DNA from: JANXQG01 sp963719885
Lineage (GTDB): Bacteria; Planctomycetota; Planctomycetia; Pirellulales; Thermoguttaceae
Length of the DNA stretch: 64,000 bases
Assembly (NCBI GenBank): GCA_963719885.1
Contig: CAVRDP010000008.1
Location: 273,357 to 337,356, forward strand
Direction of reading: 5' to 3'
In this document: piece by piece, positions 1 through 10,204 of the stretch
How the letters are laid out: the number at the start of each line of letters is the position of its first letter
How positions within the stretch are numbered: position 1 is the stretch's first letter
Notes under the pieces: model-generated
What the model was told of the DNA's origin: nothing
Databases searched by the model: none
Seen by the model: the letters and a program-made list of their open reading frames with translations, nothing else
Position numbers and translations under genes: made by a program

Positions 1-657
1 GCCGCCGGCCATGCCCAATGGAGCGTCTGGTCCGCGTTGGCGGGATTGCAGGGAACGGCCATCAATGCCTCGAGTGGTTACGATTGGCAACACGACGTTG
101 AGATCTTGTTGAATACGGCCGTCATCGGGGCGCCCGGTGCGGTCTTGCCGCTGCCGGTGGTCAAAGAGCCGGCGCTGCCGCTGGGGGCCATTGCGCACCG
201 GCAAGCCCTAGCCCGTTGGCACCGCCGCCGGGTTGGCTGGCGCCCCCTTTGGCTGAACAGCGAAGCGGGCAGCCTGACGTCAGACCCACAACTCCGCTGC
301 TTTGGACGGCTGGAGACCGCCGGCGGCAAAGAGATCCTCACCGCCCTGGCCTTGCGCGACGAGGCCAAAGAAAGCCTATCCGCAAAGGATCTGCCCGGTG
401 TTCACTGGGAAGGCCGCTGGGCGATCATCTCGCAGGACCGGCGCGACATCTCTGCCGCTTCCACGCTGGCTTGCATACCGTTTGACCGTGGTTGGCTGAA
501 ACTGCCGCGCACGGAGAAGCCCTCGCGTGTGACGGCGGTTTTCCTCGATCGTGAGGAGCCAGCCGCGGGTTGGCAGTGGAAACAAGGAACTTTGCGGCTG
601 GATGCCCGTCTGCTGGCTAACGACCATCCGCTGTTGGGCTTCCTAATCGGCAATTAG
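1..657 (+). CDS. C-terminal part of an unrecognised protein, cut by the window edge
   Basis: The frame is open from the first base to a TAG at 655-657, so the start lies upstream; the first in-frame alternative start is a TTG at 37. About 218 residues are visible. I recognise no domain. The stretch is soluble and moderately charged, with no membrane segment, and ends in LLANDHPLLGFLIGN. A basic patch ARWHRRRVGWRP lies about one third in. The stop is 14 bases before the ATG of the uroD-like stub, so the two probably formed an operon. Function not assigned. Confidence 0.6.
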   Translation, partial: AAGHAQWSVWSALAGLQGTAINASSGYDWQHDVEILLNTAVIGAPGAVLPLPVVKEPALPLGAIAHRQALARWHRRRVGWRPLWLNSEAGSLTSDPQLRCFGRLETAGGKEILTALALRDEAKESLSAKDLPGVHWEGRWAIISQDRRDISAASTLACIPFDRGWLKLPRTEKPSRVTAVFLDREEPAAGWQWKQGTLRLDARLLANDHPLLGFLIGN

Positions 658-671
658 CGTACAGGCTCCAC

Positions 672-836
672 ATGACACCACGCGAACGATTTCTGAAGGT
701 TCTAGCGGGCGAGATGCCCGACCGCGTACCGGTCACCCTATTTCAGGTTGCGATTTTCATCAACGGCCGCCGACTTCAAAGGGAGCCGTTTCAAGCACAG
801 GACGTGTGGTTGCTTGTTCACGGCAGCAACTGGTGA
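672..836 (+). pseudogene. Stub of a uroporphyrinogen-decarboxylase-like (URO-D/MtaA superfamily) gene
   Basis: The 54-residue product begins MTPRERFLKVLAGEMPDRVP, the characteristic N-terminus of URO-D-type methyltransferase or decarboxylase proteins, which are normally 330-400 residues long. After VTLF (near base 743) the similarity ends, followed by about 30 unrelated residues and TGA at 834-836. The body with the catalytic barrel is absent. The ATG lies 14 bases after the stop of the preceding gene, a normal operon position, so the start is probably genuine and the rest was lost by deletion or by insertion of the downstream block. The family call rests on the N-terminal signature alone. 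Confidence 0.6.
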
Positions 837-876
837 GGTGGACCCCGTAAACAGAAGGCAGGAATAGAGCGAAATC

Positions 877-3800
877 ATGCGACTTTCGATGGTAGCTTAT
901 CTCTTTGCGTGCCTTTCGGTGGCGCAGCTTGGAGCCGTGGAAGGACTGGCGCCCGTGGAGAAGGCGCAGGTCTGGCCGTTGCCGGTGCTCGACCTGGCCG
1001 ACAAGTGGGTCGCACAACCGAATGGGGAGAAACCTTTCAGCTTCTTCTCCAGGGCGGACAGTCTCTTTGTCCGGTTTGTCTGCGACAAGAATAACGTGGC
1101 CGACCTTCGGCTGAAGGAACCGATAGCGATGCCGCGTGATGCCACGGGTTTCACGTTTCGCTGCGGGAACAACGGCGCATGCTCCAGCTTGTGGATCAAC
1201 GTCATCTTCAAGGATGCCAGCAACAAGGAGTTCGTCTTCTACACTTCGTCCTGGTCCTCCTTCGAAAAGGGGCTCTTTTACCCGGAGCAGTGGCAGCGAC
1301 GGATCTGCGAAGAACGCTTTGTCGTGCCGGGGCTCGGAAGGATCGAGCTTGAACCTAGCACGAATGCGACCGTAGAAGGGCCCGGGCCGGGCGTTATGCC
1401 CAAGCGGCCTTACACACTGCTGGGGCTGCGTTTTGTGGGCCAGCACCAACGCCGGGGCGACGCCTTTACAGAGTTCTTCTTCCGAGATTTCAGCTTTACG
1501 CGATTGACTCCGCGAACATCGTCGCTCTACTACCAGTTCCGGGACCAGGAGTGTTATGGCGAACTGGATCCTGCGCCGTCCCTGACCCCCGCCCACATGG
1601 GCAAATGGTATGGCAAACGGTTCGAGATGTGCTGGGAGGTCCGAAACAGCTACGAAGGCAACCCCTTCTTCGCCGATGGAAAGACGTTTCGTTTCGATTC
1701 GACGGGCTGGGAATTGAAGAGCGACAAGATCCCCTATCCGCTAGAAGCAGCCCAGCGGATCCAGTTTCCGGTCAAGGAGAAAGGGACCTACTGGGTACGG
1801 GTTCGGCTACGACATTCGCTGGACGACAAGGAGCCGCTTCCGCAAGAGGTCATGGAGCGGGAATTCCGGTTGGATGTGATTCGCGGCGCGGCGAGCATCA
1901 TGCGCCCGCCCATACCGCGGGAAGCGACGATCGCAAATTGCTTCGTCCGGATCGCCCCCGAACGGAAGTCGTTGATCTACGGTGCCGACGAGAGATTCAT
2001 CGTCCGGGTGTTGTTCCGCAACCCGGGCAAAGACGTTAAAGACACCGCGTGTCGCATGGTCGTTCGCGCCGCCTGTGGCGGCGAGGAGGTGAAGTCTCTG
2101 GACCTGCGTCCCAGATGGGAAGAAAACACGCCGTATGAGGCAGAAGTCGATTTGAGCGGCGCGCCTCCCGGCGCCTATCGGGTACAGGCCATCCTTCGGT
2201 CCGGAGAGCGCGTGTTCGATGAGGTCGAGCGTCTCGTCGGCCGGCGGGCCTCGGTTGCAGCCCTTTCAGACACCTCGATTCCACCGTCGGTGCCCTCGTG
2301 GAAGGAGTTGTTGGCCCGTCCGCGACCGATGTTTCACCTCACGCCCATACTTCCGGATGGCGTGCATCAAGAGAGTAAACAGGCGTGGGAGGAATGCTAT
2401 CGTCCTTTCCTCGACCGTGCGCACGAGTTCTCTCCGGAAATTGAGTTTTGTTTTGACTGGCAGAGCGTGGAGCCGTTGCCCGGCGTCTTCGACTGGCGGT
2501 TCGTGGATCGTTTTGTCGACTATGCCCAGTCCAAGGGGCTCACAGTCCAGTTGTGGCCGTCGTTTCGTGATCTGCCCGAATGGATCCCGGCACTTTACGA
2601 GCAGAACGCCGAAGGACGGGTGTTTGGAAGCCGCCAACCGTATCTGTTCCATAACGGCCGTCCTAACTACGTGCATGCGGCAGCGATCCACGAGCGGGTC
2701 GTTGATTTCATACGCAGTGTTGGGCTACGATACCGTGCCCATCCGGCGGTTGTGAGCTATTTTTTCTGCTTCGAACACCCTGGCGACGCCCCCTACATCG
2801 ATTGGTACGAAGGTTATGCCGCGGAAAGCATGCAAGCGTTTCGCCGCTACGGGCGGGAACACTGGGCCGACGTCCATGAGTTGAACGAGCGATGGGGAAC
2901 CGGGCTCGCCTCCTGGGACGAGGTGATTCCGCCCGGGAAAGACGCTTCATCGCAATACTGGCTGGACTGGCTGCGATTCAAGACCGACGGCATCGAGGGC
3001 CTGATGAAGGACTGCGTCCGCGCACTCCGGCAAAGTGATTCGCGGCGCCTGATCATGATGTACGCGGATGGAATCAGGGATTTCCGCTGGTTCTGCGAGC
3101 AGGGGTGCATGTCGGCCAACGGCGGAAGTCACGACGCCATGGCCATGCCGGACTACGCGGCTTACCCGATGGCTGGCCTCCCCCAGCGCACGGAGGACCA
3201 CTCGCCCGGCAACTGGACGGCGTATTTCCCCACACAGATCGACGCCAGCGTTTTCGCGATGATGGCGGGCGGCGGCGTCAACGCCCACTGTAAGGCCTAC
3301 GTATTCACGAAGAACCAATTCTCGGATGCCGCCGACGCAAATGTTTCGCTGGGACGATTCAAGCGATTCATACCCATCTGGACCGAGTTGCACGCGGCCG
3401 AGACGGCGGAACCGACGCGAGTCTTTCTCCTCAAGGACCTGGCTTCGTACTTGGTTCGTACGAAGACCACATACACGGGCTGGTGGAATGACCCGTGGCT
3501 GCTGATCAACATGGCCCAGGCCCAGGTTCCTTGTGCCGCAGGATATGGGGACCTTTGGGAAAAGGGCAAGTTGTTGGTGGTGACGGCAACCGACGGACAG
3601 ATGGAAAAGGGCCTGATGGATCGGATCGTTCGTTACGTCGAGAACGGCAGTGCGCTTGTGATGACGGCTGACGCAGGAAGGAAGTGTATCAAGCCGTCCA
3701 AAGCCGACTGGGTCCTCCTGACCCGATTTGGTTTCACTGCGCCCGGCAGCGAAATGGTTCCCGACCGCTACACCCTTGCGGTTCCCGCCGAGAACTCGAT

Positions 3801-4365
3801 CTTCGCGGCGGACGCCCAGCCGTTCACCTTGCGCGAGATCTGGAACGTCAAGCCGCTGGAAGGGGCGAACACGGTGGCATACTTCGAGGGCGATCGCCAG
3901 CGCACTGCGCTGACCTGGAAGCCGTTCGGCCGAGGGAAGGTTGCGGTTATCTGGGCCCAGACCATTGTGCCGCCCATGTTCTCATCCCGTGTCGGTAGTT
4001 ACGCATTTCTCCGTGACCTCGCACGGTGGGCTGGAGTTCCCCGCTCGGTGAAAGTCACGGACGATCGCCTCTGGACGCAACTGCTCAAGACGAAAGACGG
4101 GGCCAGCTATTACGGTCTGGTCCACGTGGGCTGGTGGCAAAACAGCCCCTCGACGCCGGTGGACGGCGCCGTTCGCTGGCTGGCTGTTCCCGACGGGACC
4201 TATCGGGTGACGGAACTCATTGCCGCGAAGGAAATAGGTCAGTTCAGCGCCCGGACATTGCGGCAAGATGGGCTGCCGGTGCGATTGGGACCGCGGGAAG
4301 TGGCCATTTTTCGCCTCCAGATCCAGCATCCCTCGGCCGCTGCGCGGCCTGATCGAGAAAGATGA
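877..4365 (+). CDS. Secreted GH42-like beta-galactosidase family protein
   Basis: 1,162 residues with a signal peptide (about 1-25, LFACLSVAQLGAVEGLA). The first ~450 residues are beta-rich with no domain I can name. A TIM barrel follows (about 470-870) with GH42 features: EIEFCFDWQSVEPLPGVFDW early in the barrel, E633 in FFCFEHPGD as the likely acid/base, and E773 in RTEDHSPGNW as the likely nucleophile, because GH42 nucleophiles sit in a similar ME-QSP-NW setting. A glutamine-amidotransferase-like trimerisation fold (about 870-1070, GKLLVVTATDG) and a C-terminal beta domain complete it. It probably releases galactose or related sugars from external polysaccharide. This is one of the few long genes here without a frameshift. 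Family fairly sure; substrate unknown. Confidence 0.8.
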   Translation: MRLSMVAYLFACLSVAQLGAVEGLAPVEKAQVWPLPVLDLADKWVAQPNGEKPFSFFSRADSLFVRFVCDKNNVADLRLKEPIAMPRDATGFTFRCGNNGACSSLWINVIFKDASNKEFVFYTSSWSSFEKGLFYPEQWQRRICEERFVVPGLGRIELEPSTNATVEGPGPGVMPKRPYTLLGLRFVGQHQRRGDAFTEFFFRDFSFTRLTPRTSSLYYQFRDQECYGELDPAPSLTPAHMGKWYGKRFEMCWEVRNSYEGNPFFADGKTFRFDSTGWELKSDKIPYPLEAAQRIQFPVKEKGTYWVRVRLRHSLDDKEPLPQEVMEREFRLDVIRGAASIMRPPIPREATIANCFVRIAPERKSLIYGADERFIVRVLFRNPGKDVKDTACRMVVRAACGGEEVKSLDLRPRWEENTPYEAEVDLSGAPPGAYRVQAILRSGERVFDEVERLVGRRASVAALSDTSIPPSVPSWKELLARPRPMFHLTPILPDGVHQESKQAWEECYRPFLDRAHEFSPEIEFCFDWQSVEPLPGVFDWRFVDRFVDYAQSKGLTVQLWPSFRDLPEWIPALYEQNAEGRVFGSRQPYLFHNGRPNYVHAAAIHERVVDFIRSVGLRYRAHPAVVSYFFCFEHPGDAPYIDWYEGYAAESMQAFRRYGREHWADVHELNERWGTGLASWDEVIPPGKDASSQYWLDWLRFKTDGIEGLMKDCVRALRQSDSRRLIMMYADGIRDFRWFCEQGCMSANGGSHDAMAMPDYAAYPMAGLPQRTEDHSPGNWTAYFPTQIDASVFAMMAGGGVNAHCKAYVFTKNQFSDAADANVSLGRFKRFIPIWTELHAAETAEPTRVFLLKDLASYLVRTKTTYTGWWNDPWLLINMAQAQVPCAAGYGDLWEKGKLLVVTATDGQMEKGLMDRIVRYVENGSALVMTADAGRKCIKPSKADWVLLTRFGFTAPGSEMVPDRYTLAVPAENSIFAADAQPFTLREIWNVKPLEGANTVAYFEGDRQRTALTWKPFGRGKVAVIWAQTIVPPMFSSRVGSYAFLRDLARWAGVPRSVKVTDDRLWTQLLKTKDGASYYGLVHVGWWQNSPSTPVDGAVRWLAVPDGTYRVTELIAAKEIGQFSARTLRQDGLPVRLGPREVAIFRLQIQHPSAAARPDRER

Positions 4366-4399
4366 CACTAGCAGTACACCGAACCGGAGAAAGAGCGTC

Positions 4400-5658
4400 A
4401 TGTCGATATTGCAACAAGTAGGGTCATCGAAAACAGCCTTAGCATGTCTACTCGCTTGGACCGCGTTTAGTTCGGTCGGGCGCAAGAGTGGACCCGCTTT
4501 CGTGGCCCGAACGGCTCCGGGGAGTGTGAGGCCGATGGTATTCCCGTAACTTGGGCCGAGAAGGATCTTCTCTGGAAAGTGAAGTTGCCCGGCGCTGGCC
4601 ATTCGTCGCCCGTCGTTTGGGACAATCGCGTCTTCATCACCTCGCCCGACGATGATGCCAGCAAGTTTGTTTCCTGTTTCAACATTGCCGACGGAAGCGA
4701 TGTGTGGAAGCGGAGTTTTCCGGGAAAGGTCTATCCGAAGAACACCTTGAACAGCTTTGCCGACGCCACGCCTGCCCTCGACAAAAAGCATATTTATCTC
4801 GCCTGGACCACTCCCGAGGAATACACGATCGTTGCTCTCGACCAACAGACCGGCAAAGACGCCTGGCGACGCAACCTTGGGCCGTTTACCGCACAACACG
4901 GTTCCGGGGCGTCGCCCATCGTCTTCGAAGACATGCTCATTGTGCCCAACGACCAGGATGGCGCAAGCTCGGTGATCGCGCTGGACTGTACGACGGGCAA
5001 GACGCGCTGGACAACTCCCCGCCGCAGCACGAAGGCTTCCTATTCGACGCCGATCATCTATTCAAGACAGAATGAGGCGGCGGAGCTGATACTTACCAGC
5101 CACGCCCATGGCATATCGAGCTTCGATCCGCACACCGGGAAGCTGAAGTGGGAGTTGCCGGTGATGGAGTACCGGACGGTCGGTTCGCCAATCGTGGCCT
5201 GCGGGCTGATCTTCGCCGCCTGTGGCGAAGGGGGTGGCGGAAAGCAGATGTTCGCTGTTCAGCCGCCGGATGCCGCCAAACAACAGCCCGCCAAGGTGGC
5301 CTACAACGTCGAGGCCAAGCTGCCCTATGTGGTCACACCGGTGGCCTATGGGACGCTGATTTTCCTCTGGAACGATCAGGGCATAGTCTCCTGCCTGGAT
5401 GCCGCGACGGGCAAGAAGCTTTGGCAGCAGCGGGTGGCGGGCAAATACTACGGATCGCCCGTTCGCATCCAAGACCGGTTGTACGGCATTTCTCGCGAAG
5501 GGCAAGTCGTGGTAATCGCCGCCGTGGATAAGTTCAAGTTGCTCGGGGAGACCAAGCTCGGTGAAGGCAGCCAGAGTGCGCCCGCGGTATCCGGTGGGGT
5601 CTTGTTTCTGCGAACGGAGTCGCACTTGCTGGCGGTTGGAAGGAAACATGTTCCGTAA
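4400..5658 (+). pseudogene. Exported PQQ-type beta-propeller protein, frameshifted
   Basis: An ATG at 4400 opens a signal peptide (MSILQQVGSSKTALACLLAW). Between 4471 and 4480 the sense moves one frame back: the next frame reads AQEWTRFRGPNGSGECEADG, the usual mature start of planctomycete PQQ-like propellers, and runs to TAA at 5656-5658. Recurrent LDQQTGKDAW, LDCTTGKTRW, FDPHTGKLKW and LDAATGKKLW motifs mark blades of the BamB/PQQ-enzyme fold. One missing base explains the break. Such proteins are usually periplasmic and their role is seldom known. An intact-looking reading could instead start at the GTG at 4579, but that would lose the signal peptide and the first blade. Confidence 0.75.
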
Positions 5659-5862
5659 GGAAACGAAGGTCCCGGAGGAAAGTTTGCGAGAGCATCACGC
5701 TGCTAAGGCTTACATTCTTCGGGTTGCCTGGTTGCGGTGAGGCTTGAAATCTGCCGTTGCCTGGATGACAATAACACTCGACTGGCCGAATTTGTTGCTC
5801 TCGGAAAAGCCGTAATCCCCTCCTTTGCATCGCCCAACAATCCCACCTGGTTGGAGTTAGCC

Positions 5863-8800
5863 ATGACGTATTCATCTCGATTCCCCTTGTTCGTTGGCGT
5901 TCTTAGTGTTGCCGTGCTGGCCCCGGGCACCATGTACTCATGGTCGGCGGCCGCCGGCGAGCCGACCCCTTGGCTGTGGCAGGATCCGAAGGTTCGGGTG
6001 CTGCCGACCGGCGACCTGGAATGGAAACCGCAGCCGTTTGCCTATGTGGAAGGGAATTCGGTTCGTTACATCGACTACGAGGGAGGCAACGATGCCAACC
6101 CGGGCACCCGCGAACAGCCTTGGCAGCACCATCCGTGGGACCCGTCCGCAACCGACAAGGCCGCAGCGGCCGGGGGCATCGACACATACATCTTCAAACG
6201 CGGCGTGATGTATCGCGGCGCGCTGCTGGTCCGCGAGTCCGGCAAGCCCGGCCATCCCATTCGCCTGACCAGCGATCCCACCTGGGGCCAGGGCGAGGCC
6301 GCGTTCGTCGGTTCGGAGCACGTCACCGGCTGGCGCCGCGGGGCACACCCGAAGATGCCTGAGCCCGAGAAGGTTTGGAATGTCAACCTCGACTTCGCTC
6401 CTCGCAATGTGTGGATGGTTCAGGCCGACGGCGCCGTCGTTCGCATTCCGCTGGCCCGCACGCCCAACTGGCAGCCGTCCGATCCCGACGACATCAAGAG
6501 CGAGTGGTTCCAGTTCAACAATCCCGACAATCGCGACGTGTGGGGGGCGAAGGAGAAACTGGGCGACGTTGAGTACCCCATGGGCTATGATACGGTCAAC
6601 CTGACGCGCGACGCCGATTACTATAAGGACGCGGTGATCCGCTGCGAGTACGGCTGGGTGATGGGAACCCCCTATCCGTCGCACGTGCTGAAGTTCGATC
6701 GCGGCAAGCATAGCCTCACCTTCGGCGGGCAATGGGGCGGCGGAATCGGCGATTACCATTATCCCCGGCACGTGCGCTACTACCTGGAAGACAAGCCGCA
6801 GTACCTCGACGACGGCAAGTCCGGCGAGTTCTGGTTCGACAAACGGGGCAATGGCGGCCGCCTCTACCTCCGCCTTCCTGGCGACGTTGACCCCAACGGC
6901 GCCCACGTCGAGGTCGCCAAACGCTGCAATCTCGTCGACAGTGCGGGCATGAGCCATGTCCATATCTCAGGTCTTGCCATGCGATTCACCAACGTCTGGT
7001 TCGACCTGACCGCGCTGCCGAGCAAGAACGTCGATGTGGCGTGCATCCGCATGCTGGGGCCGGGACACGACTTGGTAGTGGCCAACTGCACGTTCGAGCA
7101 CGTCCACCTGCCGATCCGCTTCAAGACCGTGGGCAAGGACGACGTCATCGACGGCGTGGTCATCCGCGACAACCTGATCCAGGACACCGACCACGGCGCA
7201 ATCACCCTGGCCGAAGGCGGCGCGTGGGGCGACGAGCATACGCCCGGTCGCCTGCTCAACGTCAAGGTGCTCCGCAATCGCCTGCACGAGATCGGTCACC
7301 GCACCACGCGCTACGGCCAGGGTCATGCCATCGAGATCGAGCCGGCCGAAAGCGTGGAAGTGGCCGGAAACATCCTCGATCGGCTGTATGGCGCGGGCAT
7401 TTTCGTCTTTGGCGGCAAGCAGTCGTATTCCCGCAACGATCGCCCCCTGACCCGCATCCTCATCCATCACAACAAGGTGGTCGACTCGCTCTTGAACAAC
7501 AACGATTGGGGCGGCATCGAGACCTGGCAAGGCGGGCCGGCCTATGTGTTCGACAACATTTCGGGCAATCCCGGCGGATACAAGCTGTGGGGACATAGGA
7601 TCGGTGCGAAAAGCCCGGACAACGCCCGTTTCGGCCACGCCTACTACATGGACGGCGGATTCAAGCAGTACTACTTCAACAACATTGCCTGGGGCAAATC
7701 GAAAGACCCCTTCGACCGCCTGGGCAACACGGCGGCATTCCAGGAAATCATCGGCTACTCCGCCTCGATCTTCAACAACACCGTCTACAACTTCGTAAAC
7801 GGCTCGCGACGGCAAGTGCCCGTCGCGGGACGCAACAAGTACATGGGCAACATCTGGCAGGGGATTGGCCATATCGTCTTCCGCCATGCCGATCCCAAGG
7901 ACCTGCCCGCCGATCCCAACGCCGCCAACGCCAAGAGCGAGGCATCCGACTACCGCCATGCCTCCAACGTCTACGCCTCCAACGTGTTCTACGACGTACC
8001 CAAGATGCTGGCCGTCTTCGAGCCCTCCGGCGCTGGTACGGAACGCTGGACAGCTTCCGCCGTGCCCTGGCGATGCGCGGCACGATCGGCGATCTTGGTG
8101 AAGTGGCCGCGCAGCCGCCGCTGCGCGACGCGGCACACCACGACTTCCGGCCCACGGTGGCAGCCCGCGGCAAGGGCGTCCGCGTCTTCGTGCCCTGGGG
8201 CCTCTACGCCACCGTCGCCGAGTGGGACTTCTATCACGCCGGCAACGACCCGAAGTTGATCCTCGATGATCATTTCCATCTCGCCCCGTACTTTGTGGGT
8301 CGGGACACCTATTATAAGAATCCGACGTATCCGCTGCGGACCGTGAACATGGGAGAAGAGAGCTTCGTCCAGGGCCCGCTGGAGGACTGGGTCCGGGGAG
8401 CGCTGAAGTTCAACGGCGTGAATCAGTATGCCGTGCTCACCCAGGTGTCGCTCGCCGGAACGCCGCCGCAAGGCAAGGCCCCCAAGATCGAGAACAAGCC
8501 TCACGCGAAGATCACCTTCGAGACTCCGGTCAGCTTCGCCCCCGATCGCCCCGCCGAGGTTAAGCTCCGGCTACATGGCGTCAAGTCCGGCATGAAGATC
8601 AAGGCCGACCTGCACTGGCAGCGCGAGAACGGGCAGTTCGGCGGCATGAACATCTGGGGTGGCCCGGGACACACCGTCGCCGGCGACGGCCCCTATCTCT
8701 TTAAGTTCACGCCGCAGCCGAAGCCCGGCCTGGCCTACTACATCGTCACGGCCTACACCACGCCGACCGGCGAGTGGAACGACCGCGTGGACGTCGCCTT

Positions 8801-9392
8801 TTGGGGCGTTCCGGCCGCAGCCGTCGCGCCCGCCGAAGGCTATCGTAGCCCCTCGGTCGACAAAACGAACTTCCTCGTCGAGACTTATTTCCGCACCGAG
8901 CCGGGGCACACCGGCGGCGTCTTGCTTCAGAAGAAGGACCGTGCGGGATATGCCCTGGCGATGGATGCCCGCGGTAGCGTCACCTTCCAGGTTGCCGGCG
9001 GGGCACCCGCGGAGCGGGTCGACGAGTCGGCCGAGGTTCAAAGCAAGGCGAAGCTGAACGACGGCCGGTGGCACCACGTCATCGCGGAGGCTGACCGCAA
9101 GGCCAAGAAGCTGAGGCTGTATGTCGATGGGCGCCGCGATGCGGAGGCCGCGGGCGTCGGCGCCGTTTCGATCGCCAATCGGGCGGACCTGTACGTCGGC
9201 GGCCGACCCGGCGGCGGATGCCTGGCCGGAACGATCGAGTTCATGCGCGTGGCCCTGGGGACCTTGGACGACGCCAAAACGACGATCGAGGAGTTGCACG
9301 GTTGGCAATTTTCCGGTCCGTTCCTGGAAGACTTCCTTGGCCACCAGCCTGGCGGTCAACGTGACGCCGGCGCCATCGAACATGTCGATTGA
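5863..9392 (+). pseudogene. Secreted right-handed beta-helix protein with C-terminal LamG domain, frameshifted
   Basis: The ATG at 5863 gives a signal peptide (MTYSSRFPLFVGVLSVAVLA) preceding the mature PTPWLWQDPKVRVLPTGDLE. YIDYEGGNDANPGTREQPW is the usual entry to polysaccharide-lyase-like beta-helices; helix repeats with NNT/NNI asparagine ladders run to about residue 700. Near 8020-8070 the sense shifts one frame back and continues as RALAMRGTIGDLGEVAAQ. A laminin-G/concanavalin fold closes the protein (about 1000-1150: DGRWHHVIAEAD, LRLYVDGRRDAE, LYVGGRPGG). Total about 1,176 residues. Likely a carbohydrate-active or adhesive exported protein. A palindrome at 5925-5948 sits in frame in the signal peptide (GTMYSWSAAAG). 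Confidence 0.75.
5925..5948 (+). repeat. Short palindrome, family P1 (copy 1, inside a signal peptide)
   Basis: CACCATG-TACT-CATGGTC within flanks GGG and GGC. The same 24-base unit recurs at 14273, 34895, 36318 and 37045. Here it is translated as part of a signal peptide. Confidence 0.7.
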
Positions 9393-9463
9393 GGGCTGTT
9401 TCCCGGGGGGACGAGCGGGACAGGTCCGGTATTGGATATTTGACCTGAACAATGCAAACGAAC

Positions 9464-10145
9464 AATGCAAACGGGACAGGTCTAATTATCTTCTGGTTAT
9501 GTTGCGGTTTTGTCGCGTTTAGGGCGGCCGCGAGGACGAAAGGTCGACTCCAGGCCCAGTTCTGCGGCCGTTTGCACCAAGCCCGCCCGCAGGGCGTTCC
9601 GCTCGACGTAACGTACTACCTGGTAAAAATACTCGTCGGTTTCTACGGGGAATGACTTGTAGCGGCCTTGATAAACGTGCCCATAGCCTACGCGATGGCG
9701 ATGCTCCTGCCAATTACGAACGTGGGTCACCGTCAGTTTCTGCATAAACGCGCCCAACTCGCCGTCCCGCTCGGGCCAGAGGACGAAGTGCCATGATTCG
9801 GAAGCAGACAAGAGGCGGAGATCCGCATGGGGCAGCTCTACACCGTCTTTTCGATACATCGTTCGAAGGCCTCGAAATCACCCTCCTTCTTGAACAAATT
9901 CACCCTCCCCACGCCGCGATTAAGCACGTGGCACACCATCCCACCAGGAGCAATTCGAGCAGTTCTTGGCATCCCTGGCAATTTAGCAAGGTTGCCGTGA
10001 GGCGTCAATATTCAGACCTGTCCTGAATGGCATCAAAACAGCCGTAAAATGTTACGCGACCAGTCTTTCCGCTAATTCTCCGCGCGGCGTGTTCATGACA
10101 GGATAGTCGCACCCCCTTAGTATTTAGACCTGTCCCGTTTGCATT
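9464..10145. mobile_element. Degenerate RAYT element bounded by 22-bp inverted repeats
   Basis: Perfect 22-base inverted copies lie at 9464-9485 and 10124-10145; the right one contains TTAGACCTGTCCCGTTTG. They enclose the RAYT pseudogene. A second, shorter AGACCTGTCC copy lies at 10014-10023 inside the right flank, and its complement GGACAGGTCC lies just outside the left end (9418-9427). A 13-base tandem duplication (AACAATGCAAACG) at 9448-9473 abuts the left end. The repeats probably mark the limits of the unit that moved with the gene; this is inferred from position. Confidence 0.6.
9497..9972 (-). pseudogene. REP-associated tyrosine transposase (RAYT, Y1_Tnp), decayed
   Basis: Read from an ATG at 9972: MPRTARIAPGGMVCHVLNRG, the standard RAYT start, then FKKEGDFEAFERCIEKTV and a TAG at 9838-9840. 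The sense continues as SCPMRISASCLLPNH, then a one-base deletion near 9793 destroys the HUH motif (expected PNHWHFVLWP). The next frame gives FVLWPERDGELGAFMQKLTV, HVYQGRYKSFPVE and EYFYQVVRYVERNALRAGLV, containing the catalytic-tyrosine region. The DWRW... segment is then missing and the sequence jumps to LGLESTFRPRGRPK, the normal C-terminus. So there is one nonsense change, one frameshift and one internal deletion. RAYTs are single-copy HUH/Y1 enzymes that mobilise REP palindromes. This copy cannot be active. Confidence 0.85.
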
Positions 10146-10204
10146 TCCTGCCGTGCGTGAATTTTTCCGGCACGACGTAGCCTTGGGCCTGTTTCTGCGT
10201 CTCA

